64,000 nucleotides of DNA from Ichthyophis bannanicus (GCA_033557465.1 CM066031.1:1669726800-1669790799); one strand, 5' to 3'. Counted from the first letter of the stretch, positions 1 to 9,355 are shown. Numbers and translations: made by a program. Notes: generated by a model from the letters alone, not told the origin.

Positions 1-972
1 AGTCAAGGAGACCCTCTAAGTCAAGGGATCGATGATCCGAGTCAGATGCATCAGACTCTGAGCTCAGAGAACTCTGTCGGTGCCGATGACCGTGCAAACG
101 GTGCTGGTCATGCTCTATGTCCTCACCATGCTGAGTAGTCAGCAGCATTGATTGTGGTACTGCCGATGGAGCACCAGGTGTCGATACTGGCAGAGAAGCA
201 GTATAGGTTTGAAATGGTAGTATCGGTAACAATACCGATGCTGGTGCCGATATTACCTCCGGTGTCGGTACAGATGTCAAAACCAACCTTAGCGGTGCCA
301 GAGTCATTGGTGGTCGAGGTACCATTGCTGCCAGTAGTGCTGCTAATGTCCTCTCAATGGATAGCATGCGCTGATTCAATGAGATTGCTGGTGTCTGGTC
401 CGAGGATGGAACAGGGCTTGCAGTCACTGTACCAGAACACAGCACCAGAGGATCTGCCAAGGTCAATACCTCAGAGGCCTCCGGGTCCTCCACCAAGACT
501 TTGGAGGACAAGTCCTCCCGCCAGGGGCATACGGTCTGATGTCCAGCTTCTGAGGATGTCTTTGGGGAATCTCTGTGTTTAGAACAAGACCTGTCCCTCG
601 ATACTCTCGGTGCCTCTCTGGATTCCTTAGACGAAGCTTGAGGCTCTTTATAATCCCGTGGTGATTTTGGCGGGGATCTTGACGTTTTCTTCTTCTTGGA
701 TTCTGAGCTGTGCTTCAAGATTTTGGATACCATGGAAGCCGATGATCGAGAGGATGTTGATGCCAGTGAAACAGCCCAATGGAAAAAGTTCAGACAGTTT
801 CCTGGCCCAGTTTAATAAACCTCTCTTTGTCATCTGTTTACAGAGAGCACAAGAGTCTGGGTCGTGGTCGGGACCGAGGCATTTCAGGCACCAGTCATGT
901 TTGTCAGTGACAGAAATAGTGTGGGAAACACTTGGTGCATTTTTTAAAGACGGAAGTGTTTCTCCATGATGG
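1..972 (-). pseudogene. DIRS element F: gag remnant, lineage Ia
   Basis: This is degraded Gag-like sequence reading leftwards. A stretch at about 648-833 reads MTKRGLLNWARKLSELF, matching the MSKRGLQNRA-type segment after the zinc-finger region in copies A and B. The stretch around 840-970 keeps traces of the Gag amino terminus, including the GPDH-type motif. The rest is serine- and proline-rich linker. There are stops and frameshifts throughout. It is the older element into which A inserted, and it continues past the left edge. A structural role in the particle is inferred from family position only. Confidence 0.6.
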
Positions 973-1198
973 AGGGAATAGGCCTAAGGCCTATGGGGGG
1001 GCACTAGGCCCTCGATGAAGAAAAAATAAAACAAATTAAAATACAAAAAAGAATGAAAAATTAAGACAAAATGTGGTACCGGAATTGGAGGGTAGGGGGG
1101 GGGGGGGGCGATGAGACAGGATGACAGATGCGCTATTCCGAAGAAAAGATTTCTGCGGTGACAGGAGAAATGGGATACTAATCCTGCTGGCGCGGAAA
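973..1198 (-). repeat. DIRS element F: 5' leader and inner part of the right ITR
   Basis: This is noncoding leader with a G homopolymer near 1096-1110. The last 60 bases (TTCTGCGGTGACAGG, then CTGCTGG and CGCGGAA) match the equivalent leader of A at about 6580-6625 and of B at about 25600-25640. The match is cut at 1198 by element A and resumes at 6794, so the two parts are one ITR split by an insertion. Confidence 0.65.
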
Positions 1199-1388
1199 GC
1201 ACAGTTACTTACCTGTAACAGGTGATCTCTGGGAACAGCAGGAATTAGTCCTCACATATGGGTATCGTCGGTACCGACGGAGCCCGTGCGGGAAAGCTCC
1301 CCAGCTTCTTAGAATAGAAGCTTTTGGGACCTCCCACTGCACATGCGCACTGCCTTCCCGCCTTCCTGAACAGCTCTCCTCAGTTTCG
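1199..1388. repeat. Left ITR of DIRS A
   Basis: This is the reverse complement of the right ITR at 6629-6793, apart from about 26 extra bases at its outer end. That extension holds ACCTGTAACAGGT, a near-perfect inverted repeat. Inside lie the shared TCCTCACATATGGG block and the self-complementary TCGGTACCGA. On the minus strand the outer end contains CAGGTAAGT, a perfect splice-donor consensus. Confidence 0.85.
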
Positions 1389-1470
1389 AGTTTATAGCTG
1401 AGTCAACAGAGAGAGGACAGGAAGATAGATAGATAAAAGATACAACTCCTAGGGGAGGTGGGTGGGTTGT

Positions 1471-1564
1471 GAGGACTAATTCCTGCTGTTCCCAGAGATC
1501 ACCTGTTACAGGTAAGTAACTGTGCTATCTCCAGGAACAAGCAGGAATAAGTCCTCACATATGG
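1471..1564. repeat. Internal complementary region of DIRS A
   Basis: The first half (1471-1525) is the complement of the left end of A. The second half (1526-1564) is the complement of its right end. The ICR therefore records the head-to-tail junction of a circular intermediate, with the join between 1525 and 1526. In DIRS1-type elements the ICR is thought to let the linear copy regain its full ends during cDNA circularisation. Confidence 0.82.
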
Positions 1565-1659
1565 GGACTCCCTAGCTTAGATGCATGGGATCCCTGTAAA
1601 GGTTCGCCATCTTCGTATGGATCTCAGGCATCCATTCTGGAAAGGTGGGCAGGAGTTGT

Positions 1660-3072
1660 TTAGGAATGGAACAGGTGCTTGAGGACAGCCTGGCCAAACA
1701 AGGCATCCCGGCGGGAGTCCTTGTCCAAACAGTAATGGGCTGTGAAGGTATGAACCGAGGCCCAGGTAGCGGCTCGACAGATCTGATCTATGGAAACAGA
1801 GTGCAGATGAGCCATAGAAGTTGCCATGGCCCTCACATTGTGAGCAGTGACATGGCCTTCCAGAGAAATGTTTTTGCTCTGGTAAGCAAAAGAAATACAC
1901 TGAGCAATCCAATTGGAAAGTGTACGCTTGGAGACTGGAAGTCCCAAATGGGAAGGATCAAAGGCCACAAAAAGTTGAGAAGAATATCTATGTGGCTGAG
2001 TCCTATTAAGTAAAAAAGCGAGAGCTCTTTTACAATCAAGAGTATGAAGGGTCCTCTCTGCTTTGGATGCATGAGGAGCTGGAAAAAAGACAGGTTGATA
2101 TACCTCTTGATTAAGATGAAAAGGCGACACCACTTTAGGCATAAAGTGGGGATTCGTCCTAAGGACCACCTTATCATGATGAAATCTTGTGTAAGGTGGA
2201 TTAGCCACTAAAGCCTGCAGCTCACTGATGCGGCGAGCCGAAGTGACTGCAATGAGGAAGATGTCCTTCCAGGAAAGAAAAATCAAGGAGGTGGACAACA
2301 TTGGCTCAAAGGTGGCTTCATAAGTTGACCGAGCACTAGATTCAAATCCATGCGACCGGGGGTGTCTGATGGGAGGTTTAGTGAGAGTCAGGCCTCTCAT
2401 GAATCTTGCAACAAGAGGATGAGAGGAGATAGGTTGTCCATTTATATGTTTCAAGGATGCTGCAATAGCACTTAAATGGACTCTTACCGAATTCGTCTTG
2501 AGGCCTGCATTGGATAGATGCAGGAGATAATCAAGAAGAGAATTCAAAGGAAGTGCCAGAGGGTCAAGACCCTGCTGAGCACACCAAATGGAAAAACGTT
2601 TCCATTTGAAAGCATAGGAACGCCTGGTAGAGGGTTTCCTAGAGGCAGAAAGGATATCTTTCACTGGTTGGGAAAGATGAAAGTCTTGAAGGCTTAAGCC
2701 TTCAGTAACCAAGCACTGAGGTGAAGGGATTTGGGGTTTGGGTGCCACAAAGTCCCCTCCTCCTGAGACAGGAGGTCTGGCGCAGCTCCCAGATCCAAGT
2801 AGGATCCCTGGGAGAGCTGTAGAAGTAGAGGGAACCACACTTGGCGTGGCCAGCGTGGAGCTATGAGGATCATAGTTCCATGATCCCTCTGGAGTTTGAA
2901 CAGAGTCTTGGGAATCAAAGGAATGGGTGGAAAAGCATATAGGAATGCCTGATTCCAATTCAGGAGAAAGGCGTCCGTAGCCTGAGCTCCCTGACACGGA
3001 GTTCTGGAACAGAACCGGGGAAGTTTGGCATTCCACGGACTTGCAAAGAGGTCTATGTCCGGGGTCCCCCAT
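1660..3072 (-). CDS. DIRS A tyrosine recombinase (YR)
   Basis: This open frame has 470 codons. The recombinase starts near residue 130 at SRKPSTRRSYAFKWKRF, and the residues before it are an out-of-frame reading of the MT region. Seen in order are TSARRISELQAL (catalytic Arg region), TAHNVRAM (the His-x-x-Arg box) and ATWASVHTFTAHYCLD (Trp and nucleophile Tyr). The usual DIRS ending FGQAVLKHLFHS is followed by a stop. It would integrate circular cDNA by strand exchange without target-site duplication. The start is unknown because the frame overlaps the upstream RT polyprotein, as in B. Confidence 0.85.
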   Translation of the reverse strand: MGDPGHRPLCKSVECQTSPVLFQNSVSGSSGYGRLSPELESGIPICFSTHSFDSQDSVQTPEGSWNYDPHSSTLATPSVVPSTSTALPGILLGSGSCARPPVSGGGDFVAPKPQIPSPQCLVTEGLSLQDFHLSQPVKDILSASRKPSTRRSYAFKWKRFSIWCAQQGLDPLALPLNSLLDYLLHLSNAGLKTNSVRVHLSAIAASLKHINGQPISSHPLVARFMRGLTLTKPPIRHPRSHGFESSARSTYEATFEPMLSTSLIFLSWKDIFLIAVTSARRISELQALVANPPYTRFHHDKVVLRTNPHFMPKVVSPFHLNQEVYQPVFFPAPHASKAERTLHTLDCKRALAFLLNRTQPHRYSSQLFVAFDPSHLGLPVSKRTLSNWIAQCISFAYQSKNISLEGHVTAHNVRAMATSMAHLHSVSIDQICRAATWASVHTFTAHYCLDKDSRRDALFGQAVLKHLFHS

Positions 3073-4606
3073 TCCTGAAAGATTCGGTTTATTTGGTCCA
3101 ATGTAGGGACCATTCGTGTGGCAGCAGAACTCGACTGAGCCTGTCTGCCCGAGAGTTTTGAACTCCTGGGAGATACACTGCTAGCAGGTGAATCTGATGC
3201 TCTCTGGCGAAGGCCCATAGTATTAGATCTTCTTTGCATATCGTCAGAGAGCCCGTCCCTCCTTGTTTGTTTATGTAAAACATGGCCACCTGATTGTCCG
3301 TCTGAACTAGGACATTGAGGTTGGCTAGGAGGGAGTGGTAGACCTTGAGGGCAAGGTAAATTGCTCGCAGTTCCAGAAGATTGATATTAAGGGTGGTCTC
3401 CTGTAGAGACCAAGTGCCCTGAGTGGAGAGAGTTTGCAGATGGGCTCCCCACCCTGTTTGGGAGGCATCTGTTGTGAGGGTTGCTTGGGGTAGCAATGGT
3501 TGAAATGGAGCCCCCAACAACAGATTCTTGGTGGAAGTCCACCAGTGGAGGGACCAAACAGACGATCGGAGGTTGTATTTGGTCTGAGAGCGCTCCTGAC
3601 GCCTGAGTCCACTGAGTGGCCAGGGTCCATTGAGCTGCTCTCATATGAAGACGAGCATAGGGCACCACATGCACTGTGGAGGCCATATGACCCAGTAGGC
3701 GTAGCATTTCCCTGGCTGTCAAGTGAGTGCTGGACTGAGCTTGGGAGGCCAAACTCAGGAGGCGCTGGCCACGAATGTGGAAGGTAGGCCCTTGCAGTGA
3801 TGGTGTCCAACTGGGCCCCTATGAATTCTAGAGATTGAGTAGGGATGAGTTGGGACTTGGGAAGGTTTACTACCAGTCCCAGATACTGCAAAAGGCTCCT
3901 TGTGTGGTCCAGGGAAATCTGGGCCTGTGACTGAGTTGGAGCTCGGATGAGCCAGTCGTCCAGATATGGGAAGACAAAGATTCCATGCCTCTTAGAAATG
4001 CGGCTACGACTGCCATGCATTTTGTAAATACTCTTGGAGCAGAGGCTAGACCGAAGGGGAGTACTCTGTATTGGAAATGTTTTCCTGAAACAGAAAGCGA
4101 AGATACTTTCTGTGGGATGGATGGATGAGTATATGTGTATACGCATCCTGTAGGTCTAGAGAACAAAGCCAGTCCTGACCCTGGAGGTAAGGAAGGAGAA
4201 TGCCGAGAGACAGCATTTTGAATTTCTCCTTGAAGAGAAATTTGTTCAATTCTCTCAGATCTAGGATTGGTCTGAATCCCCCTGTCTTCTTTGGAATGAG
4301 AAAATAAGGGGAGTAGAAACCGGACCCTTGTTGAGGAAGAGGAACCTCTTCTATGGCCCGTTGGGCAAGAAGAGAGGAAACCTCTTGACCCAACAGGGTT
4401 AGGAGAGATGGGGGAGAATTGAATGGTCTCACCATATGATGGGGAGGAAGGCTGGAGAAATGAAGTTTGTAACCCTCTCGAATGATAGAGAGGGTCCATT
4501 GTTCTGTTGTGATTTGTTCCATCTGGGAGCAAAGTGAACCAACCTTCCGGGTATGGTGAGAGGTTGGTTGTGTTAGAACCAGAAGTGGCAAGTTCCCTAG
4601 GAGCAA
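2694..4606 (-). pseudogene. DIRS A RT/RNase H/MT-like polyprotein, frameshifted
   Basis: Conserved blocks are spread over three frames: an RT amino-terminal block with LDLQDAYTHILIHP (4046-4606), then YLDDWLIR (about 3950), then GHMASTVHVVPYARLHMR (3387-3752). RNase H follows with TTDAS, LELRAIYLAL, QTDNQVAMFY and RADRLSR (3089-3520). Last comes a downstream domain with DLFASPWN, YAFPPIPLI and APRWPRQVW (2694-3239), described in DIRS1-group elements as methyltransferase-like. At least four frameshifts break it. The catalytic RT and RNase H aspartates are still encoded. Confidence 0.82.
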
Positions 4607-4607
4607 G

Positions 4608-6412
4608 TCAAAACCCCTGAGGGGTTGGAGCCTGCTGAGCTACAGTAGCTGCTGCAGGCTTAGCTCGTGCTTGTTTGGATTGCTGACGCTTAGCAGTATA
4701 GCGAGGTTGAGAAGACTGCTGGCCAGTATTTGAAGCAACTCTGGCCTTCTTATAGTAAGGCCTTTTAAAAGACTTTTTCTTAGTAGGAATTGAAGTGGAC
4801 TTTGAAAGTCTTTCCAAGGTGGCATTTTCAGCATCCATCTGGGTGGCTTTGATTTGCCACTCTCCCAAAATAAGTTCTCACCTGTACAGGGCAGATTCCG
4901 TAAGCCATCTAGAACCCAAGGTTCCAGATCAGAGGCCTGGAGCCAAGCAAGACGTCGGGCTGCAATAGCAATGCCCCGAAGCCCTACTGGCTCCCTCAAA
5001 GGAATGATATGCTGCCCTATTAGAGAACTTAGAAACCTCTAAGAGTTGTTTCACTAGGGAAAGGAATCCCTGCTTTTTATCCTCAGGGATAAAGGGGGCA
5101 AAATGCCGCACCTTTTTGGCAAGTTCCTCCAGGAACATGCCCATATAGAGACTGTAGGAATTAATCCTGGCTATAAGCATACTAGCCTGGAAAATTTTCC
5201 TACCAAAAGAGTCCAAAGTCTTACATTCCCGTCCTGGAGGGGTGGAAGAGTGCCTTTTGGTACTCCTAATCTTCTTCATTGCAGACTTCACCACAATAGA
5301 GTGGTGGGGCAATTGAGTCTTTTGGAAACCAGGAGAAGGAGGGACCCTATACATGGTGTCCAACCTACGGGAATAAGGAGACAAAGTCAAAGGATTTTCC
5401 CAGAAATCCATCAGTTGTTCTTGAAGGATTTCATGGATAGGCAGGGTAACTGCCTCCTTAGGGGCCTTTGAGTATCCCAAAATATCCAGTTTTTTGGATC
5501 TGGGTTCCTTTTCAGAGGATGTGGTAATAGAAAGGGCTGTAGCCATATCTAAAACAAAGTCCTGGAAGGACAAATCCTCTGGAGGGGACATTCTCCTTTT
5601 AGGAGAAGAGGGCTCCTCAGGTAAGTTGAGTGAAAACTCAGCAGAATCATCAGAGGAGTGAAAATCCTCAGAGGAATCGGTGCTTTCCTCTAACGCACGA
5701 TACGCGTACCGATCGGTATCGATATCGGGCGTATCGGGTATGGAACCGGTATGGAGCGAAAGCCCATACGGTACCGACTTGCGTTTAGAGGTGGACGGCC
5801 TCGATACAGGCATGGCGGACGATATCGGTATCGGGCCCGGAACCGCTGAAAGCGGAACCGATGGCGTTGCAGCTTTAATGAAAGCCATGACGGCCTGCTG
5901 CATGGACTGTACAGTATCGCCCATGGACGCCATAGCTGCCTGGATGTCGGTACCGGAGTGACCCGGTACCCCAGAGCAGGCTAACAGGTGATCTGTCGAG
6001 GCCGTAGCATCGATATCAACCTGAGACCCCTGAATTGGCGTTTTTGGAAGTTGGACTTCCCGCCGGGGTGGTTTGGCTGGTCATGGTCCTCAATTTCTAA
6101 GCTAAGAGCCTCTCGATGCTTTGAAGGAGATTTGCTCTTTGAGGACTTGCCCACAGAAGGTTTGGTTACCTGAGATCCATCCGGAGAAGAAGACCTGGAT
6201 GACTGTGATGCTGTATTCTCTGAAGCAAACAGCACATGGAATTTGTTGGCCCGGTTCTGCAGCCCACGTTTGGACATGTGGGAGCAAGATGGGCAGTCCG
6301 GTATGGAATGGTCAGGCCCCAAACATTTCAGACACCATTCATGGGTGTCTGTGACTGAAATAACAGCATTACATTTGGTACACTTCTTAAATCCAGGGGC
6401 TGGCTTCTCCAT
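4608..6412 (-). pseudogene. DIRS A Gag-like protein, frameshifted
   Basis: The likely start is the ATG at 6412 (MEKPAPGFKKCTKCN). A Cys/His-rich amino terminus follows: two CxxC pairs around DTHEWCLKCLGPDH. A Ser/Lys/Pro-rich linker comes next, then an alpha-helical core (LDSFGRKIFQASMLIARINSY, about 5200). The tail is basic and Gln-rich (QQSKQARAKPAAA). Frames change at about 5960 and 4900. RT begins in the +1 frame relative to the Gag carboxy terminus, as in B and D. A particle or RNA-binding role is inferred from position and the zinc-finger-like motif. Confidence 0.72.
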
Positions 6413-6628
6413 GAGGAGAAATTGAGTAGGCCGAGAGGCCCTCTCAGAAGTGACCAAAAAGCTAAAAAATAAGAAAAAAAGAATTATAAGTTTTTAAAAA
6501 AAAGAAAGAAAAGACCGGCGATACCGGTATCGGTATGGGGAAGGCAGGTACGCGGTCTAAAGAAACAAATAAAATAACATTTCTTCAGCGTGACAGGAAC
6601 ACGACCTGCTGGCTCCGCGGAAAAAAGT

Positions 6629-6793
6629 GAAACTGAGGAGAGCTGTTCAGGTTGGCGGGAAGGCAGTGCGCATGTGCAGTGGGAGGTCCCAAAAGCTTCT
6701 ATTCTAAGAAGCTGGGGAGCTTTCCCGCACGGGCTCCGTCGGTACCGACGATACCCATATGTGAGGACTTATTCCTGCTTGTTCCTGGAGATA
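6629..6793. repeat. Right ITR of DIRS A
   Basis: This is the inverted partner of 1199-1388 and ends TTCCTGGAGATA. It carries TCGGTACCGA and CCATATGTGAGGAC. It lacks the outer ACCTGTAACAGGT extension found at the left end, which is the usual asymmetry of DIRS1-type ITRs. Confidence 0.82.
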
Positions 6794-6963
6794 AAGACAA
6801 ACTGAGGAGAGGGAGTCAAAAGGGCGGGAAGGCAGTCACGAAGGCACAGTGGAGTACTCCCAAAGGCTTTCCTATAGGACAATAGGGAGCGTTCCCGCAC
6901 AGGCTCTGTCGGTGCAGACATCACCCATATGTGAAGACTACTTTTCTGCTTATTTCTGGAGAT
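6794..6963. repeat. DIRS element F: outer part of the right ITR
   Basis: The sequence resumes at AAACTGAGGAGAGGG, exactly where 1198 left off. It runs through a diverged TCGGTGCAGACATCACCCAT core to the terminal TTTCTGGAGA near 6963. It belongs to the older F, on the far side of inserted A. Confidence 0.7.
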
Positions 6964-7562
6964 TATTGCGTGCAGTTCTGGTCGCTGTAACTTAAAAAAG
7001 GATACAGCGGAATTAGAAAAGGTACAGAGAAGAGCCACCAAAATGATAAAGGGGATGGAAGGATACCCACATGGAGAGGCTTAAAAAGTTAGGTCTTTTC
7101 AACCTGAAAGAGAGACAGCTGAGGGGAAATATAGAGATATATAAATTAATGAATGGAGTGGAATGGGTAAACGTAGACTGATCGTTTACGCCATCAAAAA
7201 GTATAAAGACTAGGGGATATGCAATGAAGCTACAATGTAATCCCGTTTAAGACTAATAAGAGAAAATATTTTTTTCACTCAACATGTAGTCAAACTTTGG
7301 AATTCGTTACAGAGGATATAGTATAAGCTGTTAGTGTAGTTTTGAGTTTAACAAAGATTTGGATAAGTTCCTGGAGGAAAGGTCCATAAGCCATTATTAA
7401 AGATGACCCGGGAAATCCACTGCTTGCCCCCAGTACAAGCATTGTGGAACCTGTGTCTTTTTGGGAATCTTCTAAGTACTTGTAACCTGGATTGGCCACT
7501 GTTTGAAACAGGATACTGGGCTTGATGGACCTTGGGTCTGACCCAGTATGCCATATCTTATG
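6964..7562 (+). mobile_element. CR1/L3-type LINE, 3' end
   Basis: Early plus-strand sequence encodes the last part of a CR1-like RT ORF: KVQRRATKMIKGM, then RLKKLGLFNLKERQLRG. A 3' region follows that ends GATGGACCTTGGGTCTGACCCAGTATG, the familiar CR1/L3 tail found in many vertebrates. It is 5' truncated with several stops, so it is a dead copy. Confidence 0.75.
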
Positions 7563-7745
7563 TTCTAATGCCCTTCCATATCAACTACTATAGTCCCTTT
7601 ATTTTTGTTAGGGATCCTCTGTGTTTGTCCCATGCTTTCTTGAATTCAGGTGCTGTCCTCATCTCTACTTTCTCTGTTAGTAAATGCTCCCCTACCTTTG
7701 TTTTTCAAGCGTATTTCATAGTTCTTTCAATGAAGAGGAAAATTG
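7563..7745 (+). repeat. Dispersed short repeat
   Basis: This shares blocks with 44716-44965: CCTTCCATATCAAC, CATGCTTTCTTGAATTCAG, and GTCCTCATCTCTAC. Two independent locations show that it is interspersed. I recall similar sequence as common in caecilian genomes. No coding content is seen. Confidence 0.5.
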
Positions 7746-7753
7746 GTGTTAAG

Positions 7754-8028
7754 CAATGTTCCCGCTAACCTGCGCTGGGTCCGCCGCCAACATTCCTGCC
7801 GGCGGGGGGAAGTGCAGAGCGATTGACGCTCTGCCCCTCCCCCTACCGGCAGGAATGCCTGCGGAGAACCTGGCGCAGATTAAAGAGAATATTTCAAGGG
7901 TGCTGTGGCATGCGTTAGACACAGGGTCTAACACACGCCGCAGCACCCTCGCAATGTTCTCGCTCTACACCTCCCCTAGCCGGCAGGAATGTTGGCGGCG
8001 GACCCAGCACAGGTTAGCGGGAACATTG
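7754..8028. mobile_element. hAT-type MITE
   Basis: This 275-bp foldback element has long terminal inverted repeats of about 55 bp starting CAATGTTCCCGCTAA. Perfect 8-bp duplications GTGTTAAG flank it at 7746-7753 and 8029-8036. The duplication fits the hAT preference nTnnnnAn. The interior is GC-rich with a further hairpin. It encodes no transposase, so it would depend on an autonomous hAT. It lies just downstream of the host gene's poly(A) signal. Confidence 0.82.
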
Positions 8029-8059
8029 GTGTTAAGCCTGTTACATCTGTGTAGTGCAA

Positions 8060-8310
8060 TAAAATGTTAAGACGGTTATAGTCAAAGTATTTTATTAAAA
8101 ACTAAATTGACTAGTTAAGCTAATAAAATAGCAATATTGAAAGTAAGAGGATGGATTTTTTTTTTAGAGCTTTGACAGACATGTAAATAAATGGATACAA
8201 AAAGTCCAGTATATACAAGTGACAAAATATCTGCTCTGATTGCCAAGCATTTTTCAAGAGATGCATAATTAGTTTTTTAAAATGTCAAAAAATTAAAAAT
8301 TCTTAAAAAT
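8060..8310 (-). other. 3' UTR and poly(A) signal of the host Emi-family gene
   Basis: This AT-rich stretch follows the stop codon. An AATAAA on the minus strand lies at 8091-8096, about 215 bases after the stop, with T/GT-rich sequence to its left. It is the most likely cleavage region for the transcript. Other AT-rich runs could be used instead. Confidence 0.55.
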
Positions 8311-8559
8311 TCAAAGTCTCTTCAAATTTCGCTTGCTCTGGGCACTTCCAGGTAGAGCATCCTTAGGGTTTCGCCGCTTTGCAGATCCACTATTGCATTC
8401 TTTTGATCCATGGAAAGTGCACAAACAGAGAATGCAGAAGTCAAATGCACAGTCCTTTTGACTACATAATCCCCGTTTCTTTAATGGCTGGCACTTAGCA
8501 GGATACTGGCATCTTGGACATGGTTTTATAGCTTCATCAGAAAAAAGGGTCTTTGCAAC
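8311..8559 (-). CDS. FBXO43: Emi-family APC/C inhibitor, last coding exon (FBXO43/Emi2, or FBXO5/Emi1)
   Basis: This is the 3' terminal coding exon of an F-box/ZBR protein. It reads from [18 protein letters not shown] to a carboxy-terminal SKRNLKRL and TGA (8311-8313). All eight zinc ligands of the zinc-binding region are present (CPRC, GLC, KDC, FDFC, ILC, TFH, KEC), as is the terminal Arg-Leu tail. In Emi1/Emi2 these two parts block the anaphase-promoting complex. Emi2 holds eggs in metaphase II. The [12 protein letters not shown] ending fits my memory of FBXO43 better than FBXO5. The F-box and earlier exons are not in the window and must lie to the right. Confidence 0.82.
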   Translation of the reverse strand, partial: VAKTLFSDEAIKPCPRCQYPAKCQPLKKRGLCSQKDCAFDFCILCLCTFHGSKECNSGSAKRRNPKDALPGSAQSKRNLKRL

Positions 8560-8576
8560 CTGCATTAAAAATAAAG
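8560..8576 (-). promoter_or_regulatory. 3' splice site of the host gene's last intron
   Basis: On the minus strand the exon is preceded by TTTATTTTTAATGCAG, a T-rich tract and AG acceptor. Only about 16 bases of original intron remain before the left end of DIRS element G, so any branch point is either in this short stretch or inside the transposon. Confidence 0.7.
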
Positions 8577-8840
8577 GTGACATTTTATTTACCAGATAAT
8601 GTCTTTTCCTTAACTCCTGCGAGACCAGTCCATACAAGTGGGTTGTGTTCCTCTACCAGCAGATTCGTGGAGACAAAGAACCAATGAAAAGCCGAGATTT
8701 CAATGACATCACTCCAATGCCTCTATCTGCCTCAGCCATCAGAGGTCTCTTCAGCATCCGTCCCAAAACATATGGGAGAACATGGCAAGCCTCAGGTTAA
8801 CCTCAATGTGGGCAACAGTGAGTAATCAACAGCAGAGAGA
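8576..8840. repeat. Left ITR of DIRS G
   Basis: Sequence from 8600 (TTAACTCCTGCGAGACCAG) to about 8745 is the reverse complement of 30412-30560, sharing GGTTCTTTGTCTCCA and CTGAAGAGACCTCT on the opposite strand. The outermost bases GGTGACATTTTATTTACC recur in the ICR at about 18310-18335, which fixes the left end near 8576. Element L cuts it off at 8841. Confidence 0.75.
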
Positions 8841-9188
8841 ACATAGTTACTCACTTTTAACAGGTGTGATCTGGGGACAGCAGGAATCAGTCCTCACATA
8901 AGAGTGATGTCGATGCCAACCGAGCCCTTTGTGGAAGCTTCTCTCCAGCTTTCAGGAAAGCCTTTGGGAGATGCACCACACATGCATAGGCCCCTTCTCA
9001 CCAAAGGGTTCCATCTTGCCTCAGTTAAATGACATAACTAAAGATGGCAAAAATGATAAAGAAGCAACTCCATGGGGAGGAGGGGGGTTGTGAGGACCGA
9101 TTCCTGCTATCCACGGAGAACACCTGTTACAGGTGACTAACTACACTTTCTCTGGGAACAGGTAGAAAATCAGTTCTCACAAATGGGA
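8841..9188. repeat. Left ITR and ICR of DIRS L
   Basis: The left ITR starts ATAGTTACTCAC and contains TCCTCACATA and a diverged core. The ICR at 9091-9188 holds CACCTGTTACAGGTGA followed by TTTCTCTGGGAACAGG, complementing the left and right ends of L. Between them (about 9011-9090) is a spacer with a G-rich GGAGGAGGGGGG tract. Confidence 0.75.
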
Positions 9189-9355
9189 CTCCTAGCTACA
9201 GGCTACCGAAAAACCTCTAGAAATGCCAATGGTGACCAGGAAAAGGTGAGACATCAGCAGCAGCAACTGAGACTTAAGGAAAAGAGACCCAAGTGTCCAA
9301 TGAGAACCAACGCTCCAGTAGCCTGAACACAGAAGGGTCGGAGGGCAGGAGTTGC

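Larger units (their letters stand above)
1199..6793 (-). mobile_element. DIRS retrotransposon A, near full length, lineage Ia
   Basis: This 5.6-kb tyrosine-recombinase retrotransposon runs right to left as gag (4608-6412), RT/RNase H/MT (2694-4606), YR (1660-3072). It has ITRs at 1199-1388 and 6629-6793 and an ICR at 1471-1564. There are no LTRs, protease or DDE integrase. The ends were placed by comparing the ITRs with the ICR, which contains both ends joined. It lies within the ITR of F. Gag and RT carry several frameshifts, so it is not autonomous, though the YR frame is open. Confidence 0.88.

Noticed and set aside
148..582. A 144-codon plus-strand gene at the left edge
   Set aside because: It is antisense to degraded gag of F and has no recognisable domain.
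1199..6793. Endogenous retrovirus or Gypsy-type LTR element
   Set aside because: There are inverted, not direct, terminal repeats, an ICR, a tyrosine recombinase, and no protease or DDE integrase.
8311..8559. FBXO5 (Emi1) as the firm gene name
   Set aside because: The tail fits my memory of FBXO43 better. The exon alone cannot settle it, so FBXO5 is kept as an alternative.
8311..8637. Start of the host coding region at the Met near 8637
   Set aside because: Residues upstream of VAKTLF come from intron and DIRS G. The AG acceptor at 8560-8561 marks the exon start.
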